Assembly (NCBI GenBank): GCA_947561395.2
Contig: OX387190.1
Coordinates: 42,768,392-42,832,391 of the forward strand
Length of the DNA: 64,000 nt
From: Buxus sempervirens
Taxonomy: Eukaryota; Streptophyta; Magnoliopsida; Buxales; Buxaceae
Reading direction: 5' to 3'
Numbering within the stretch: the stretch's first letter is position 1; each line of letters begins with the position of its first letter. The notes below the pieces were generated by a model, which worked only from the letters and a program-made list of their open reading frames with translations, did no database searches and was not told the origin of the DNA. A program made the position numbers and the translations under genes. Positions 1 through 20,631 of this stretch are shown piece by piece.

Positions 1-3000
1 AGGCAGTCCAGTCATTGACTGTCATGCCAGCCGCAATGACCTCACTACCACGGTTCACCGTCCCAGCCACCAGAGGGACCTGAAGAAGTGTCGATAATTC
101 ATCCAAGTCTTCGATGGATGTATGAGGATGAACCTGTTAAGATACAAATTTTTTGTGCCACTCAAAGTTACTACCAAATGTCTTTCAATGAATCAGAAGC
201 AGGATGTGACATTTTTCTTACCAATCCACCTCTGTTAGAAAAGGCACAGTAACTGCCCACAAGAATGTTACCAGCAATAGTCTGCCTGAACACTTCTACA
301 CCAAGAACATCAGCAATCATCTCTTCAGTTTCCTGAGAAACGATACAGAAATGGTATCAGTAAGCATCAGCTTGACAATGCAAGGGTTGTTTGCACTGAG
401 TTTCACTTACAAAGGCATCCCCAGACTTGCTTAACAGGTGGGATAGTAAGTTCCACATAAAATTTTGCTTAACCCAACATCAAAGCAATAGGATGAGCCT
501 AAACTAAATCTATCATTGTCTTTTTGGAAGTTCTGCAACCATGGTCAATGGTTTAAAGAAAAAACTCCACGATGTATGGCTTTCCAATCAGAAGAAGAAC
601 CATCAAAGAAAATAAACTTATTCCACCAGGCCCCTCCTTTTGTGGGTTAGGTATCTCCAGATGTAGGGCCCACCCAAATCACCAGTAATATGTTAAGGTA
701 GCATAGACAGATGCAGCATCACTAGGTTAGGAAGAGCTCCTCTTCTGGTTAGCTTCCAAGAGTATTAATAGTAACAGGCAAAATACAAGCTACCTGCCAG
801 AATATTGTGAGCAAAAAATACAATCTTGAAATTCCAACCCTATACGTCATACTGAAGATAAATAGTGACATGTTAACAAAGACGTGTGCCATCATGTATG
901 TAGGAACCAGAAAAACAAGCTATATACACAGAAACCAAAAGATGACAGACCCACTATAAAGTGACCACAGATCTCAATCCTATATGTCATATTGATGATC
1001 AATAGTGACGTGTTAACAAAGACGTGTGTGATGTATGTAGGAACCAGCAAAACAAGCTATCTACACAGAAACCAAAAGATGACAGACCCACTATAAAGTG
1101 ATCACAGATCTCAAAGGATCCACACCTGCTCCATTAAAACACTTTCAAGACATAAAAATTTCTTTGTTTTAGTTCTTTTATCTCCGATATTTTAATCCAA
1201 TCTCCACATTAACTTCAAACAATTGGTAAAAAAAAACAACCTTCAAAAAGCAAGAAAATTAGAACTTTGACTGAAAGGTATTTATGACTATACCTTGTCC
1301 AGATCAGTATGTGTCAAAGCTACATGGTCGTTGCATGCAATGCAATTGCCTAAGGCAGATAGTCTCTCCTCAATACGTTGAACAACAACTTGATCAGGCA
1401 GACTGTTCCTCAAATGCTGAAGCTCTACAATGAAAACAATAAAACCATAAGGATCTAGGAGTCCATCTGTTCATCATGCACATGCCATTCATCAATCACC
1501 ATATCTCCATAATACTGAGTTACAAGTGGAAAAAAAGACAGATATAACAAATATCAACCAAGTTAATGGTCTAAAAACATAAAACGTATTGCATCCCTTG
1601 AATACTAACCCAATTTCATCCCTAGAATACAACCCGACTGACCAGGGTGAAGAATCTTGCTATTGTTAATTGTTATATCCTTCACACCCCTATTTCACAA
1701 TACACTAAAATCTTGTTGATGCTTGCACGTGCTACTGTCAAATACTGCACCACGTTTTCTTGTAAAAAGTACCAATAAAGGTTCTAATGAAAACTGAGGA
1801 GCATGAATAACAACTTCCTTCAACCAACAACAACAGAATAAAGCTCGGATATTCAAACTTTACCAAAACAGCTTCGCTAAAAATGCATATACCATGTATG
1901 TGCATTTTTATCTGATCATTCGCACATACACCTCTGTACCTTGTACAATCACTTGGAGTCTCTGAATCTACTGCACCAATTTGTAACTCTCATCAATTTT
2001 CCTTCTTGCCAATATTGGTCTGTAATCTGTATCCTCTTACAGATTTCAAACATTTCGCTTGTCAAACTTCTTCAAGATATTTATTATGGACTGTACAATA
2101 AACAATCCTTTTAAGTGGTCCAGAAATATTATTATATGAAAAAAATTATCCCAATTTACAACTTAAACTGGCATAAGGAAAATCATCAACAAGAACAAAA
2201 ACAATGCCTTAATCTGGCATAATCCATTCATGTTCCTTTTGGCTTTCCAGGATGTCAAAAACAAAATAAACATTAAGGTGCATTCATTGGTAGCAAAAAT
2301 AACTACAGCCCTGATTCGTTCGCAGATTTGGAGGCAGAATTATAAGGAAGAATTTGAATTGGGCTCTCAGTTCAATTATTATGATTGGTTGAATATTTAA
2401 AATTTAGAATTATAACTCAGCCCAATCACATCATGATAGATGATAATTCGGACTCTTCTGCCCAATAACTCTGATGGAGAATTCAGATTCTTTTTTCTCA
2501 AAGGAAGGTTGTAGAGAGAGAACCTTAAAGATAGGGGAATGCTGTAGAAAGAAAAAATCCAAAGAAAGAGTAAGTTCTAGAGAGAGAAAACTCTAGAAAT
2601 AGAGGAGTTATTTAAAGAGAGAAAATTTAAAGAGAGAAGATTATGGAGAGAACTAACTCTATAAAGAGGGTAATGCTCTAGAAAAAAAATAAATCTAAAA
2701 AGAGAAGGTTCTAGAAAGAGAAAATATAAAGAGAGAAGGTTCTAAAGAGACAAAACTCTAGATAAAGGGGAATGAGAAAATCTCGAAAAAGAAGGTTCTC
2801 GAAAAAGGAGAATGCTCAAAGAGAAGATTCTTAACATAAAACTCTACAAAGAGGAAGGCGATCTAGAGAGAAAATTCTAAAGAGAGAATGAGAGTTTTTA
2901 TTATTATCAGTTCAATAATTAAGGAATTTGCATTGAATTTTATAAGCTTGTCTAATGAATGGAATTGGAATTAAACCTAATTCTTATAACATCAGACACA

Positions 3001-5161
3001 GAGATTTCATGAAAAGCTTGTAAGATCGATGCCCAAGAAGCTCAAGTTACTATGATAGAGTCACATAGACTATTTACCCATGATCTTTTCCTTCGAATAT
3101 TCTCAGATTTCGTTCCATCCTAATTACCCAAAGAGTGGCAAAGAAGATCAAATGATATAAGACCTTTCCTCTCTTGCCTAGACAAGGGAACCTCCACTGC
3201 CTCAATAAATCAAAAATGCTGGCTGGAAGCATCCATAAAGCTCCCGCCAATCTCAAAAAATGAGTCCAAATATGATGGCATACTCACAGTGCAGGAAGTT
3301 GTGATCTATCAATTCTCCAATTTCATACACATAACATATATATGTGGAAGCAAAGTGAAGTTTGGCCTTCTTCTTTGTAGCATGTCAAGGGTATCTATTC
3401 TGTTGAGGAGTGCAATCCAGAAAAAGGCCAAGGCCCTAACTCTTGGAGGAATGTATTATTTCCAAAGCAATGTAGGGTAACAATGAACAGAGGAGGGGGT
3501 TCAGCCTCGTGAAGAAGGTGGAAGAAACAAGAAAATTTTCCTGAGGAGGTTGGCATCCAAATGCGAGAAATACTAGAATGCAAAGATCACAAATTTTAGA
3601 TCCTTAAAGTATCATAAAAGATTGAAGAATTCCATTCCATCACCGTCTTGATACGTGAAAGTTGAAGTTTCTAGATTTTATGACTATGATCAGTTTGAAC
3701 ATAGGAAAAGGTCATTGTTTTTTTGTTTCGAAATATCTTAGAGCTCTGTGAAGTTAGAAATAGAAGCTTAAAACGTTTATCAAACATTTCCAAACTGTTG
3801 TCTACCACCCTTTGGATTGTAGCTTAAATCCCAGTTTTCATGGACCGGTTGGTGTGGACATGGAGAGGCTGCCAGGCTGGTATGGAGTCTATGGACACAT
3901 ACTGGTTGGTATTTACGTTAAAACCCAGTCTTGAACAGTATGGTACCAGCCAAGGCTGGTACATACCAGTATCAGCCAATATAAAAAGTCATGCTTCAGA
4001 TTCTAGAAGAACCTAGAATCCTTAATCAAGAATTAAAAACCGACTGTCACAGTCATATCACACAAAAGTAGAAAACCATTGAGTCAAAGAAACCAAATGA
4101 TTTAAGGTTTTATAGGGACTCCAGTATGTTAGATCCAAAACAAATTTTCAGATTGTTTTAAGGGCATGAAACTTCAACTTCTGTTAAAAGTCATATCTAT
4201 GACTCTCAAGGAGTCCATGTAAACAGCTACAACGGTTGGCCAGCACGATGGCAGTTTGAATAACTAGGTTGCAAATCCAAAAACCATATAAAATACTGAT
4301 ACCCAGCAAACAAGGGCAAAATTACAAGCAACATTATTAGCGAAAATGGAGTATCAACCATCATCAGAATTCTAAATGCTGTCTCTTCTTATTGGCGAAA
4401 CCCAGCCTGTGAACATTCAAATGAGTAGTTCATATACCATCTTGGCAGTGGATTAGTCACCTGGACGGCATCTACGGTTATCCTATGGAACTGACAATTA
4501 AAAACAACTAAAATGCAAATTCACCTTGGTCAGTGGTGTTGTGTGGTAAGAGAAGCCCATTCTTGTTTCCTGCCATGAAAAGCAAGAGGTAATACTGATT
4601 GAAAACGTTAAGGCATCTTCAATAGGTTTTGACCTGAGAATTGTAAAAATACTCACCAGCACATAGCCGTCCAATTATTCTAGTGCCTGCTATGGAGGTT
4701 TTAACTACTGGAATAACATCTGCTAGCTCAGCCTCAAAGGTGCTGTAAGGGTTTTAAAACCATCAGCTTCCTCTCAATGAACAAGAATAGTATAACAGTG
4801 CAGGGAGCTATGATATACTGACCTGTAGAAGCTTTCTGATCCTCCAATTGCTACCAAACAGTACGCATTAGTCAACTTGGAGAAAACACCAACATCACAT
4901 GAGTTCTCAAACTGAAGCCCTGTTTAAATATACCATTTTAAGAAAGAAATTAAATGAGATACGGCACACAAAAAATTAAGATAACGTGATTACAAGATAA
5001 CATGATTATGTCACCAAATTATATGAACTTCCCAATAACTAATCCAATTAAGAGGTAGATCAGAACTCGCAATTCAAAGAATAACCAAAACAAACTTCTG
5101 GATTCCTACTGCCCACCAGAAAGTTATATCAGAAAAATCTTGGAAACTTACGGGTTGCCAT
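1..5161 (-). CDS. eIF6: Eukaryotic translation initiation factor 6 (partial, 3' end outside window)
   Basis: eIF6 binds the 60S ribosomal subunit, is needed for its maturation, and keeps it apart from 40S until released. Seven coding exons read on the - strand: 5152-5161 (ATG at 5161), 4823-4919, 4657-4742, 4525-4569, 1294-1424, 222-332 and 133 down to 1. All junctions have GT/AG and the phases agree, giving about 204 of the usual ~245 residues. The protein reads [19 protein letters not shown], later [49 protein letters not shown] and [14 protein letters not shown], the hallmark strings of plant eIF6. About 40 C-terminal residues lie left of position 1. The 3.1-kb intron 1425-4524 holds repeats. 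A 5'UTR intron is likely (donor near 5553, acceptor near 5210). No stop or shift is seen in the exons, so the gene looks functional. Confidence 0.96.
836..1112. repeat. Direct tandem duplication, two copies of about 140 bp
   Basis: Copy 1 (about 836-975) and copy 2 (976-1112) share nearly all of their sequence, from CCTATA(C/T)GTCATA through ACAGACCCACTATAAAGTG to CACAGATCTC, with scattered substitutions and a 3-bp length difference. It lies in the eIF6 intron between exons 1294-1424 and 222-332, so it should not affect the protein. No sign of an element end. Confidence 0.85.
2490..2900. repeat. Degenerate purine-rich tandem array in an eIF6 intron
   Basis: A roughly 400-bp stretch on the + strand is almost all purine and repeats variants of GAGAGAAGGTTCTAGAGAGA and AAACTCTA every 25-35 bases. 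On the eIF6 coding strand this is a long CT-rich tract inside the 3.1-kb intron. It looks like decayed microsatellite/minisatellite DNA. I see no coding content. Confidence 0.55.
3070..3600 (-). mobile_element. Decayed LINE fragment (zinc-binding reverse-transcriptase C-terminal region)
   Basis: Read on the - strand in two frames, this stretch gives [19 protein letters not shown], then [19 protein letters not shown] and finally [14 protein letters not shown]. This is the pattern of the zf-RVT region found near the C-terminus of plant L1-like LINE ORF2 proteins: a WxAxxxRIxTxDxLxxR helix, a C..C..E..DH.xxHC zinc site and an ERNxRxFEG tail. Several stops and shifts show that it is old. It sits in the same orientation as eIF6, inside an intron. 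The limits are approximate and no poly-A tail or target duplication was found. Confidence 0.6.
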
Positions 5162-5549
5162 TGTAAGAGGACAGCGTCAAAGAAGATAACTACGAAGTAT
5201 AACGTCTGCATCCAACAGTTTGGGGTAATCGATGTTAGTAAACAAGTTAAGAACATGATATCACTATATAAATACACAGTACTGTGTGAATTTAATTGAA
5301 TAAATTATCCCTCTTTTCGATGCAGTGTAACAAAATCAAATTGAATAAACGTTCGTCTAAGATTGTATATAAGTCTAACAAAATCAAACTTTTCCCTTCA
5401 AATCCTAGATTCTAACCGACGGAAGCATGCAATCAAGATTGTACAAAACCTAACATGCTATTTCGATTCAAATCCTCAAACAATAAACTGAGATCTCATT
5501 TCCATCTTTTTATAATTATAAAGGTTGAAAACGTAGTAGGAAACGCAAG

Positions 5550-5760
5550 TACCTTGATAAGGCTTGTGGGAAACAGAGTCGTCAGAACTGCTTGTTCGCT
5601 CAAGTTCTCAGGTGGCGATGAAGAGTGTAAGTAGGGTTTCAGAACAGAAATACCCTTTCGATTCTCAGGTGGCGATCAAGTGTGTAATTAGGGTTTTCAA
5701 AATAAAAATACGGTACGCTTCCGGTGTAAATCCCTCGCGTTTGTATAGTATATAACCTCT
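5550..5760 (-). promoter_or_regulatory. eIF6 promoter/5'UTR with telo-box-like motifs in a tandem duplication
   Basis: A segment of about 50 bp (TTCTCAGGTGGCGAT...AAATAC) occurs twice, near 5602-5652 and 5660-5710. Each copy carries TAGGGTTT, read on the coding strand as AAACCCTA; the second copy gives the full telo-box AAACCCTAA. Telo-boxes are an established motif of plant genes for ribosome and translation components, which suits eIF6. The exact transcription start is not known; a donor-like AAG/GTACTT near 5553 suggests the first 5'UTR exon ends here. Confidence 0.5.
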
Positions 5761-6659
5761 TGGACTTCTGATATTTGAGAGCGTTGACGGTACGGACACA
5801 ACCCCAAACAGGTGCGATGCTCCGAAATGGGATGAGTGACCCGTCCAATGCCGCTCACATCATCTGCGATGCCTAACAGGACAAATTGGAGTGCAAAGTG
5901 CAAACCGTGCGACTTGCTTAAGTTAAAACCAGGAACCGACTGACAAAACCGATTTTGGTCCATTTTGGTCGGGTTTAAAAGCCTGTGATTCGTTTTTGGT
6001 TTTTAAAATCTGTAAATCGAATTAGTTTGGTTCAGTTTTGAGTTGACGCTTTGGATAAACCGATCTGAACAGAATTGAAACCTTACTTAAAAACTGTATC
6101 GAGCTGAAATGAATCGAGCCTGTATTTGCATATTAATAATATGTAACTGAAATGATCCTTTGGAAAGCATAAAGCCAGAATCTAGAGAATATTTCCCAAA
6201 ATTAGCTTCACTAGTAGTATAGATTTTATATTTTACAGTACGACCGGATCAACCAATTGTCGCTACCTAGTCAGGTTAGGAACAATATCGGTATGGTCTA
6301 AACCGTTATAAGAACCTGCTCGATTGCCATCCTTGTACTGTACCTATCCCTTTTAATCTCCTTATCACACATTTTATTTTCTACTATTCCCTTCTTTTTT
6401 TAATAATTACTAGCAAAGTGCACATGTAGTACTGCATGTCTATAGATTGGAATTGCTTGGGATCCATTTGCAACCATCTAAGTCTAAATCTCCTAACAAA
6501 CAAACAATATAGACACGCACAATATTAAAAAAAAAATTTAACAAATTGGATTCTACAATATAATGTAAAATAAAAAATTGAAAGTTAAAGATGAAATGGA
6601 AATATTGCTAACTTCTACTACATGGCTTTTTGGGGAAAAGGTTGAAATCATGTGCTCAC

Positions 6660-8424
6660 CTTCCAATGTATGCTTCCAAGGTGCCAATGGACCCTAAAAA
6701 AATACAGCAAATGACATATGAAGCCCCATTCTCAATCAATATGGTTCAAATACACAAAACAAAGATCAACACATACCTCAAGAGCTACCCTGTTGAGCAA
6801 TGTCTTAATGTCATCACGAATATCAGATGCATAATTCTCATTTATGGTCGAGAAGCACTGGTATGTGCACTGAAGATACGAAAAAATATATATAAAAGAA
6901 GAAGAATAATAGAGGGGAAAAAAGGACCTTAATTTCAAGAAAAATAATGTGTCCTATGATGGAGAGTGAAGAATTTAAGATAACTAAATTGGGCCACTCA
7001 CAGAAAAAATGAGCGAGACCACACTTCAATCTTGTCAAATCTTGCTCAATTTTCCAAAGTACCTAATTCAAAGATTATCAATCAATGAAGCAATCGAGTT
7101 GTTGAAAGAGTACCCGTAGAATAATCAAGCAACCCAAACTGGAAATAATCCTCATCTGTATTGTAACATTAACAAATTCTGAGACCTCACCATCAGAGCT
7201 CCTTTTTTTTGTTGTCTTAAACTCCTCAATGATAGGTTTTCTTTAAAAAAAATTTATCTACAAAGTTCTTGCTAATAAATAGCATATAAGGTTCATGTAT
7301 GCAAATCATTGATTCTAATAATACTGAATCTATTTAGGGTTTTCCTTCTTCTTTAAAGCATACATGTACTTCATTCCTTACTTGTAGAGCCGGCAAAAAT
7401 CGAACCGACCCGACGGGTCAACCCGACTAACCCGATTATAAACGGGTTGGGTTGACCCGTTTATTAATTGGGTCGGTGCGGGTTGGGGTTTTCCCAACCC
7501 GCATTCGATTATGACCCGATTAAAAAAAGTGAAAAAATTGCATGAATCAACCCGATTATGACCCAAACCCGACCCGATTATGACCCGATTACCCCATAAT
7601 CCTATTTTAATAATATTTTTGGAAAAAAATAAAATAAAAAAATATATAATCGGGTTGGCCGGTTGAACCCGTTTATTGGTGGGTTGGGTTCGGTTTGGGG
7701 GTTTCCCAACCCGCCCGTAATCAGGTCAACCCAAACCCGACCCGTTAACCTTGACCCGATTACGACCCGACCCGTTGCCAGCTCTACTTACTTGTAGCTG
7801 AATTCTCCTTTCTCCCCAACGTTTTCTTCTCCCTCTTATCTCTTTTACCTCCTCTTTGCTCCACTGTAGGTTAAAGAGAAAATAAAACACAATCTAGTGT
7901 ATCGTCCATACATTCAGTTATATGTGCTATCTAATCAGATGACTTCAAACCGCATACCAACCTATATGGGCATCAACCCAATCAATCAGAAATTTAGTTA
8001 TACAATATAAAAGAATATTTTTCCACTATATAGTTGAACCTCGTGATGCATGCGAAATTGAGGACATCTCGAACAATAAGCCACGTGAGGAATTCTTACC
8101 TGTTATAATATCTTAGTAATCCCACCCTCACATAAGCATTGTCTTTTTATTCACCGGTCTAATGGAAGAAAACTACAAACTCTTCGCCTGCATAAAGAAA
8201 ACAAAGCACATGTTTTCCCTATGATTCCTCAAAATAGGTTAAGCTATATACATTCTAATCCTCTTTTTGGTTTTAAAATACAATAAATTGGCATTCGGAA
8301 TCCTTTGATTCAAGAAAAACCATAAAAAGGCTAAAATAAGAGGTCCATTAATTATGAAGTTTTTCTCATTAACCTCGCCGATAACAGGTCCATTTGAAAG
8401 ATTGAAAGCCGCATCGTTCAGCAT
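6660..8424 (-). CDS. Unidentified - strand gene (exon-like segments only)
   Basis: I do not recognise this gene. Three segments look like coding exons on the - strand. The first is 8374-8424: ATG, preceded by an in-frame stop, giving MLNDAAFNLSNGPVIGE and then a GTTAAT donor. The second is 6777-6869, 31 codons ending INENYASDIRDDIK and LLNRVALE, flanked by CTTCAG and GTATGT. The third is 6660-6693, GPLAPWKHTLE, flanked by TTTTTAG and GTGAGC. The last two join in phase, which is better than chance. Exons between 6870 and 8374 are unresolved; an EDYFQFGLLDYSTG-like segment near 7110-7150 may be another. A hAT MITE lies in the intervening stretch. The product cannot be stated; the gene could also be a partial relic. 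Confidence 0.35.
7385..7786. mobile_element. Non-autonomous hAT MITE, 402 bp, with perfect 8-bp target duplication
   Basis: The element starts TAGAGCCGGCAA and ends TTGCCAGCTCTA, inverted ends matching at 11 of 12 bases. It is flanked on both sides by CTTACTTG (7377-7384 and 7787-7794). The 8-bp duplication and TAGAG-type ends are the signature of the hAT superfamily. Inside, the ends fold back through many copies of ACCCGA/TCGGGT (for example GACCCGATTATGACCCGATT), so most of the element is a loose palindrome. It has no coding capacity. The perfect target duplication suggests a fairly young insertion. Confidence 0.9.
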
Positions 8425-9773
8425 TGCAAAATCTCAACAACATTGCCGAAGTTCTATCTATCAAAGACTGTAAACTTGATCAAGTTAATTCGATGAGTAG
8501 TTGGATGAAACGGATTCCACTTACGTAAAGATGAAGATCTTGTGGGAGTTAGGCAAAATAGTCGAACTACTTGTGAACCTTTAGAAGAACTGTCTGAACA
8601 AAAAGAAAACAAATGGTTCTTAGACATTTACAACGGCGAAGACTGGTGAGTGGCATGGCAACTTTAGGCTGAGACCCCCAGTGGGAATTCTTAGAGGAAT
8701 ATAACAACATAATATCCTCGACTTGGAGCACCGACATATATTGTTTTTGGACACAACAATCGGACCTCAATTCAGCAAAACCAAAATCAAAGAAGAGATT
8801 TTGTGTAGAAGAGAATAAATTCAAACAATTTGAAAGGATTGTGTGCAATGATCTTCATCGAGAATAGAGCAATCCAACTGTGAGGGCTGTTAAAGGGATC
8901 CTCTCCTCTGTGAAAGGCTTTGCGTGACATTTGAAATGAATAAGGTTGTAGGGAATGGGAGGGAAAGAAGCTAAACGGAAGTTACAGAACCGTTTCCAAC
9001 TGCTTAGTTTAAAGTGCGTCGAAACAGAGAAGACAATTGTACCCATACAGTAACGAAGTTTAGCAGGGAATTGTAAGGGTATTCCGGGTAAAATTCATAT
9101 AATTACTCGGCACGATTCCTAAGGGGCGCCTCAATTTATAGTAGAGGTAGAGATTTTTAACCATTCAAAATTATGATACATTTAGAAAAAAATATTAATT
9201 AATACCAAAAGAAAAGGAGCGGAGAAAAGAAATCCGAAACCGCGTGATAAAACAGAAGCGGGCCAGCACTCTGAATTCCGCTCTTTCTCAACGGAGGCAG
9301 AAAGGAAGAAGGAACGAAAAAGCCGAAAGTAAATAAAATTATAAAAGGGATGGAATTGCCTCTCACGTAGTGACGTGATCGCGAAACAGCCATGAAGGAT
9401 ACTTTTCAACGATCGCTGACTTTAAATCCAAGCGTCGAATCTTCTGCTCCATTTCAACTGGTATGAGATCCATCTCTCAAGTTCATTCTTTTCTCCCGGT
9501 CTCAATCCTTTTCTTCTGTAATCAAATTTTTGTACATCAATCATTTTCATTTTTTAAATTTTCGAAATTTGGTGGTAGCAGGAGTTTCGTGGCTTCCATC
9601 TGAGATTAGAGTTATTTTCTTTCTAAATTTGTTAATCATATATTTTGGAGGAATCGTTGTGTTTTGTGCGTTTTTCTCTTGCTAGGGTTTTATTTATTTG
9701 ACTGTCAATTTTAGCTGACAAGATTTCCTTTGAATGAGAAAGACTGTACAGTCCGGTGTTTTGTGTTTGTTTC
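8425..9773. other. Intergenic stretch and CPK promoter / 5' leader
   Basis: No convincing complete gene. 8567-9046 on the - strand holds short open frames that look like nothing known to me; they could be leader of the unidentified - strand gene. The region just before 9774 should hold the promoter and 5' leader of the kinase gene. An AG-ending pyrimidine tract near 9580 and a donor-like GTAATC near 9518 hint at a 5'UTR intron, but this is weak. Confidence 0.4.
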
Positions 9774-17804
<8,031 letters not shown>

Positions 17805-20631
17805 CTTCTGATTATATACATCTTTTACAGGTATCGCACTGATTTCTGTATCTTCTATTTCTCTGTCTTTCAGCCCTTCTGAATGTAGATGAGTATGGTA
17901 GATATTGCTTTCTTGTAATCTATTGACATTTAAAGGGAAAATCCATAAAGATAGTTTCAACATAGTCTCTAAATTTATTTCTAATGGTTCAACTATGTGC
18001 CTACTAGATATTAGAACTCTGATAATTAGAGTAGTGATTCTGCAGCTTGTGAAGTTCTTTGTAGGAGTGCCCCTTCCAGCCATTTGGTCTGGACGACAAC
18101 AACCTGGATCAGAGAAGGGGTTTAAGATTAATGGTTGGAGCAACTGCCTTTATCCATTTCACTTTGTAAGTGGTTAATGAACTACCAAAAGTCTTAATTT
18201 CTAGTTCAAGTCCAGGTGGGCCAGGGCATGCTTCTTGATATTGGTGTCAACTCTAATGGCTGAAAAGGCATTCATGTAAGAACTAATCTGGATTGATTAA
18301 AAACATGAAAATTTATTTAATGAATAAATTAGAAAGATGTTCCTTAAATATCCTCTTTTCTCTTTCTTTTTTTCTTGAGAAAATTATTTTGAGAAGACGG
18401 TATGAGTGTGGACCTGGTGGATGGTGATGTGTTACGTACCCTGGTTAACCATGATTGCAGCAGTCGTCTATGCCCTTGGTTTTTGTGAGAAGTCCACATT
18501 GACCTTTAGAGTGATATGTCCCTGTCAAGTGAATGCCCATTATGAATGGTTTTTCTGTTTTTGGTAGGGGAAATGAAGCACCACCTTTGAATTTAAAGTT
18601 CCAACCACATCATCCAGGATTGAACTTTCCAAACTAGAAGTGGGAAGTTTTCGTGGGGAAGTTTTCCTTTATTTCCATCCTATGATGAGGTTGTCTACTT
18701 CTAGTAGTGTATCCCCTGTGTTTATACTTGCTTGTAGTGCAGTCATGTAAAACTTAATTAATGGCTATGTGAGCTTCAAGGATCTATGCCAGCAATTTGT
18801 GGCTCTCGATATGCAAGCTTGGTGGCTCTTGGAGGATAAGATGAGCTTTCAGTCTAAGCAGCTTCTTATATTTGAAAATAATCATCGTTTTGGAGCTTTA
18901 TTTTGTTTGTTTCTTGACTTTCTGGTGAAAGTGAATATATGCTCTTGCTCTCACAAGATATCCAAGCTTCATAGCTTCATAGTTTTGGAGCTTTATTTTG
19001 CTTGTTTCCTGAGTTTCTGGTTAAAGTACATAAAAGACTTGTTGGATTTGTGAATTGATGGTTGGACCATTCTGGTTGTGCTTCAAATTTATGACCCTAT
19101 GCGAATCCGTGGAAATTTACCATGTGTAATATAATATTATGGCTGTCTTACAGCTTGTATATCATAATTATTTACTTCTGTACACTTGATCTTCTATTTA
19201 ATTTCCATCCTGGAAATTAGCAGGTTGTCAGCGATGAAGACACAGTTGTGAGGGCCTTATGATGCAATTTGAGTTCCTACCGCCTGCGCACGCAGTTGAA
19301 GCTACAGAGACCGAGCTTTGTGGTTGTTGATTTATCCAGTTATGTGTTTTTCTTCAATTTGAAATTCCAAATTTTGTTTGCCGCATCTCATTCTGTGCTG
19401 TTTGTTTGGGTCCCGTGAACAAAGTTGCTTTAATGAAATATGGGAATAATTACCATGTTCTAACCTCAAACTAGCCAAAAAGCTGGTGGTCTCAGTGTGA
19501 TTACTTTGATGGTGGGGAGGGAGAAAGAGGAGGGGAGTCATTTCTTGATCATTTCCAAACTATTATTCTGGCTATTGCCACGCTATTAGGGTTTTGGAAT
19601 GTCTCTTTTAGGCTCATGATTTGGACACAATTCCATTTAATTATAAGATACCATAAATTAGTACCTTGCCTTTAAAATTGCCTTAAAACGGTACCAAATT
19701 ACAACTAATCCGGTGTTGAAGAGGGTTTAAGTACATTGACGGGATAAGAGCTCTCATCATCTCTCAGTGGAGGATAAGAGCTCTCATCATCTCTCAGTGG
19801 ACTACACTAGCATGGATGAGGTGTTGAAGAGGGTTTAAGTACATTGACGGGATAAGAGCTCTCATCATCTCTCAGTGGACTACACTAGCATGCATCTCAT
19901 CCATGCCACTTCCCCCTTGCCAGTGATCAGCTTATGATCGCTTGCGCCACTCTTATCGATTGCACATTTTATATAGTGCAGATTTTATTTAGGGTAAGAA
20001 ATATTGATATGGTAGATATTGATATTGTGGGTCTTATATAATTGTGTCTTGTTTTATATGTTGTAAAGTGAGTCTACACATGTAAAATTGTAAAGTGAAT
20101 CTGCTGTTCAGACTGTAATCACTCGCTTTTATCCCGTTACATTAACAGATGAATCCATCATGAAACGGTTGCTCATCATGTATTATCGGTACAATACATA
20201 AGCGTTCACGGAAAGTCCAGACAAACCTAGGATATATAGTCCAGACAAAACCTAGGATATATAGGTTGGATTCGGATCCACTCGGCTGTGCAAGGTGCAA
20301 GCATTATCTGCACTCCATCAATGATCAATGATCAATCATAAATAAGGTGACGTAAAATGATTACACTCACCCATCGATCATGTCACATCAACTCATTCAA
20401 ACCCCAACACCAAATTGTCCAAAATCTCAACTCAATCTTTCCACTGCAACTCTTAAACAGGAGAAAGTCATTAAAGTCACAACATACTTAGATACATGCA
20501 CGGGTACCGCTTAAGTAAGTTTACAGTAACAGCAGTCGAACAAATTTCATAGATTTTTATATAGAGATAAATTATGTTAGGTATGTTCAAGAAAAAAAAA
20601 AGTTTAGATTCTTCAGACTCCGACAGAGGAT
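17805..20631. other. CPK 3' flank and intergenic stretch
   Basis: Immediately after the kinase stop, ATCTTTTACAG/GTATCG and later CAG borders suggest that the 3'UTR may be spliced; this is not settled. No other gene is recognised. Open frames at 17905-18177 and 18769-19053 have no family likeness. The stretch contains the nested duplication at 19712-19892. Confidence 0.4.
19712..19892. repeat. Nested tandem duplication
   Basis: A 59-bp segment starting GGTGTTGAAGAGGGTTTAAG and ending CTCTCAGTGG is present at 19712-19770 and 19820-19878. Its last 30 bp are repeated once more at 19771-19800 and followed by ACTACACTAGCATG, which recurs at 19879-19892. The copies are essentially identical, so the duplications are recent. 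They look like two successive slippage or repair events. Confidence 0.85.

Noticed and set aside
9756-9773. Upstream in-frame ATG (MFCVCF) as start of the kinase
   Set aside because: It would bury the MGNTC acylation signal that the whole CPK subgroup uses at the very N-terminus.
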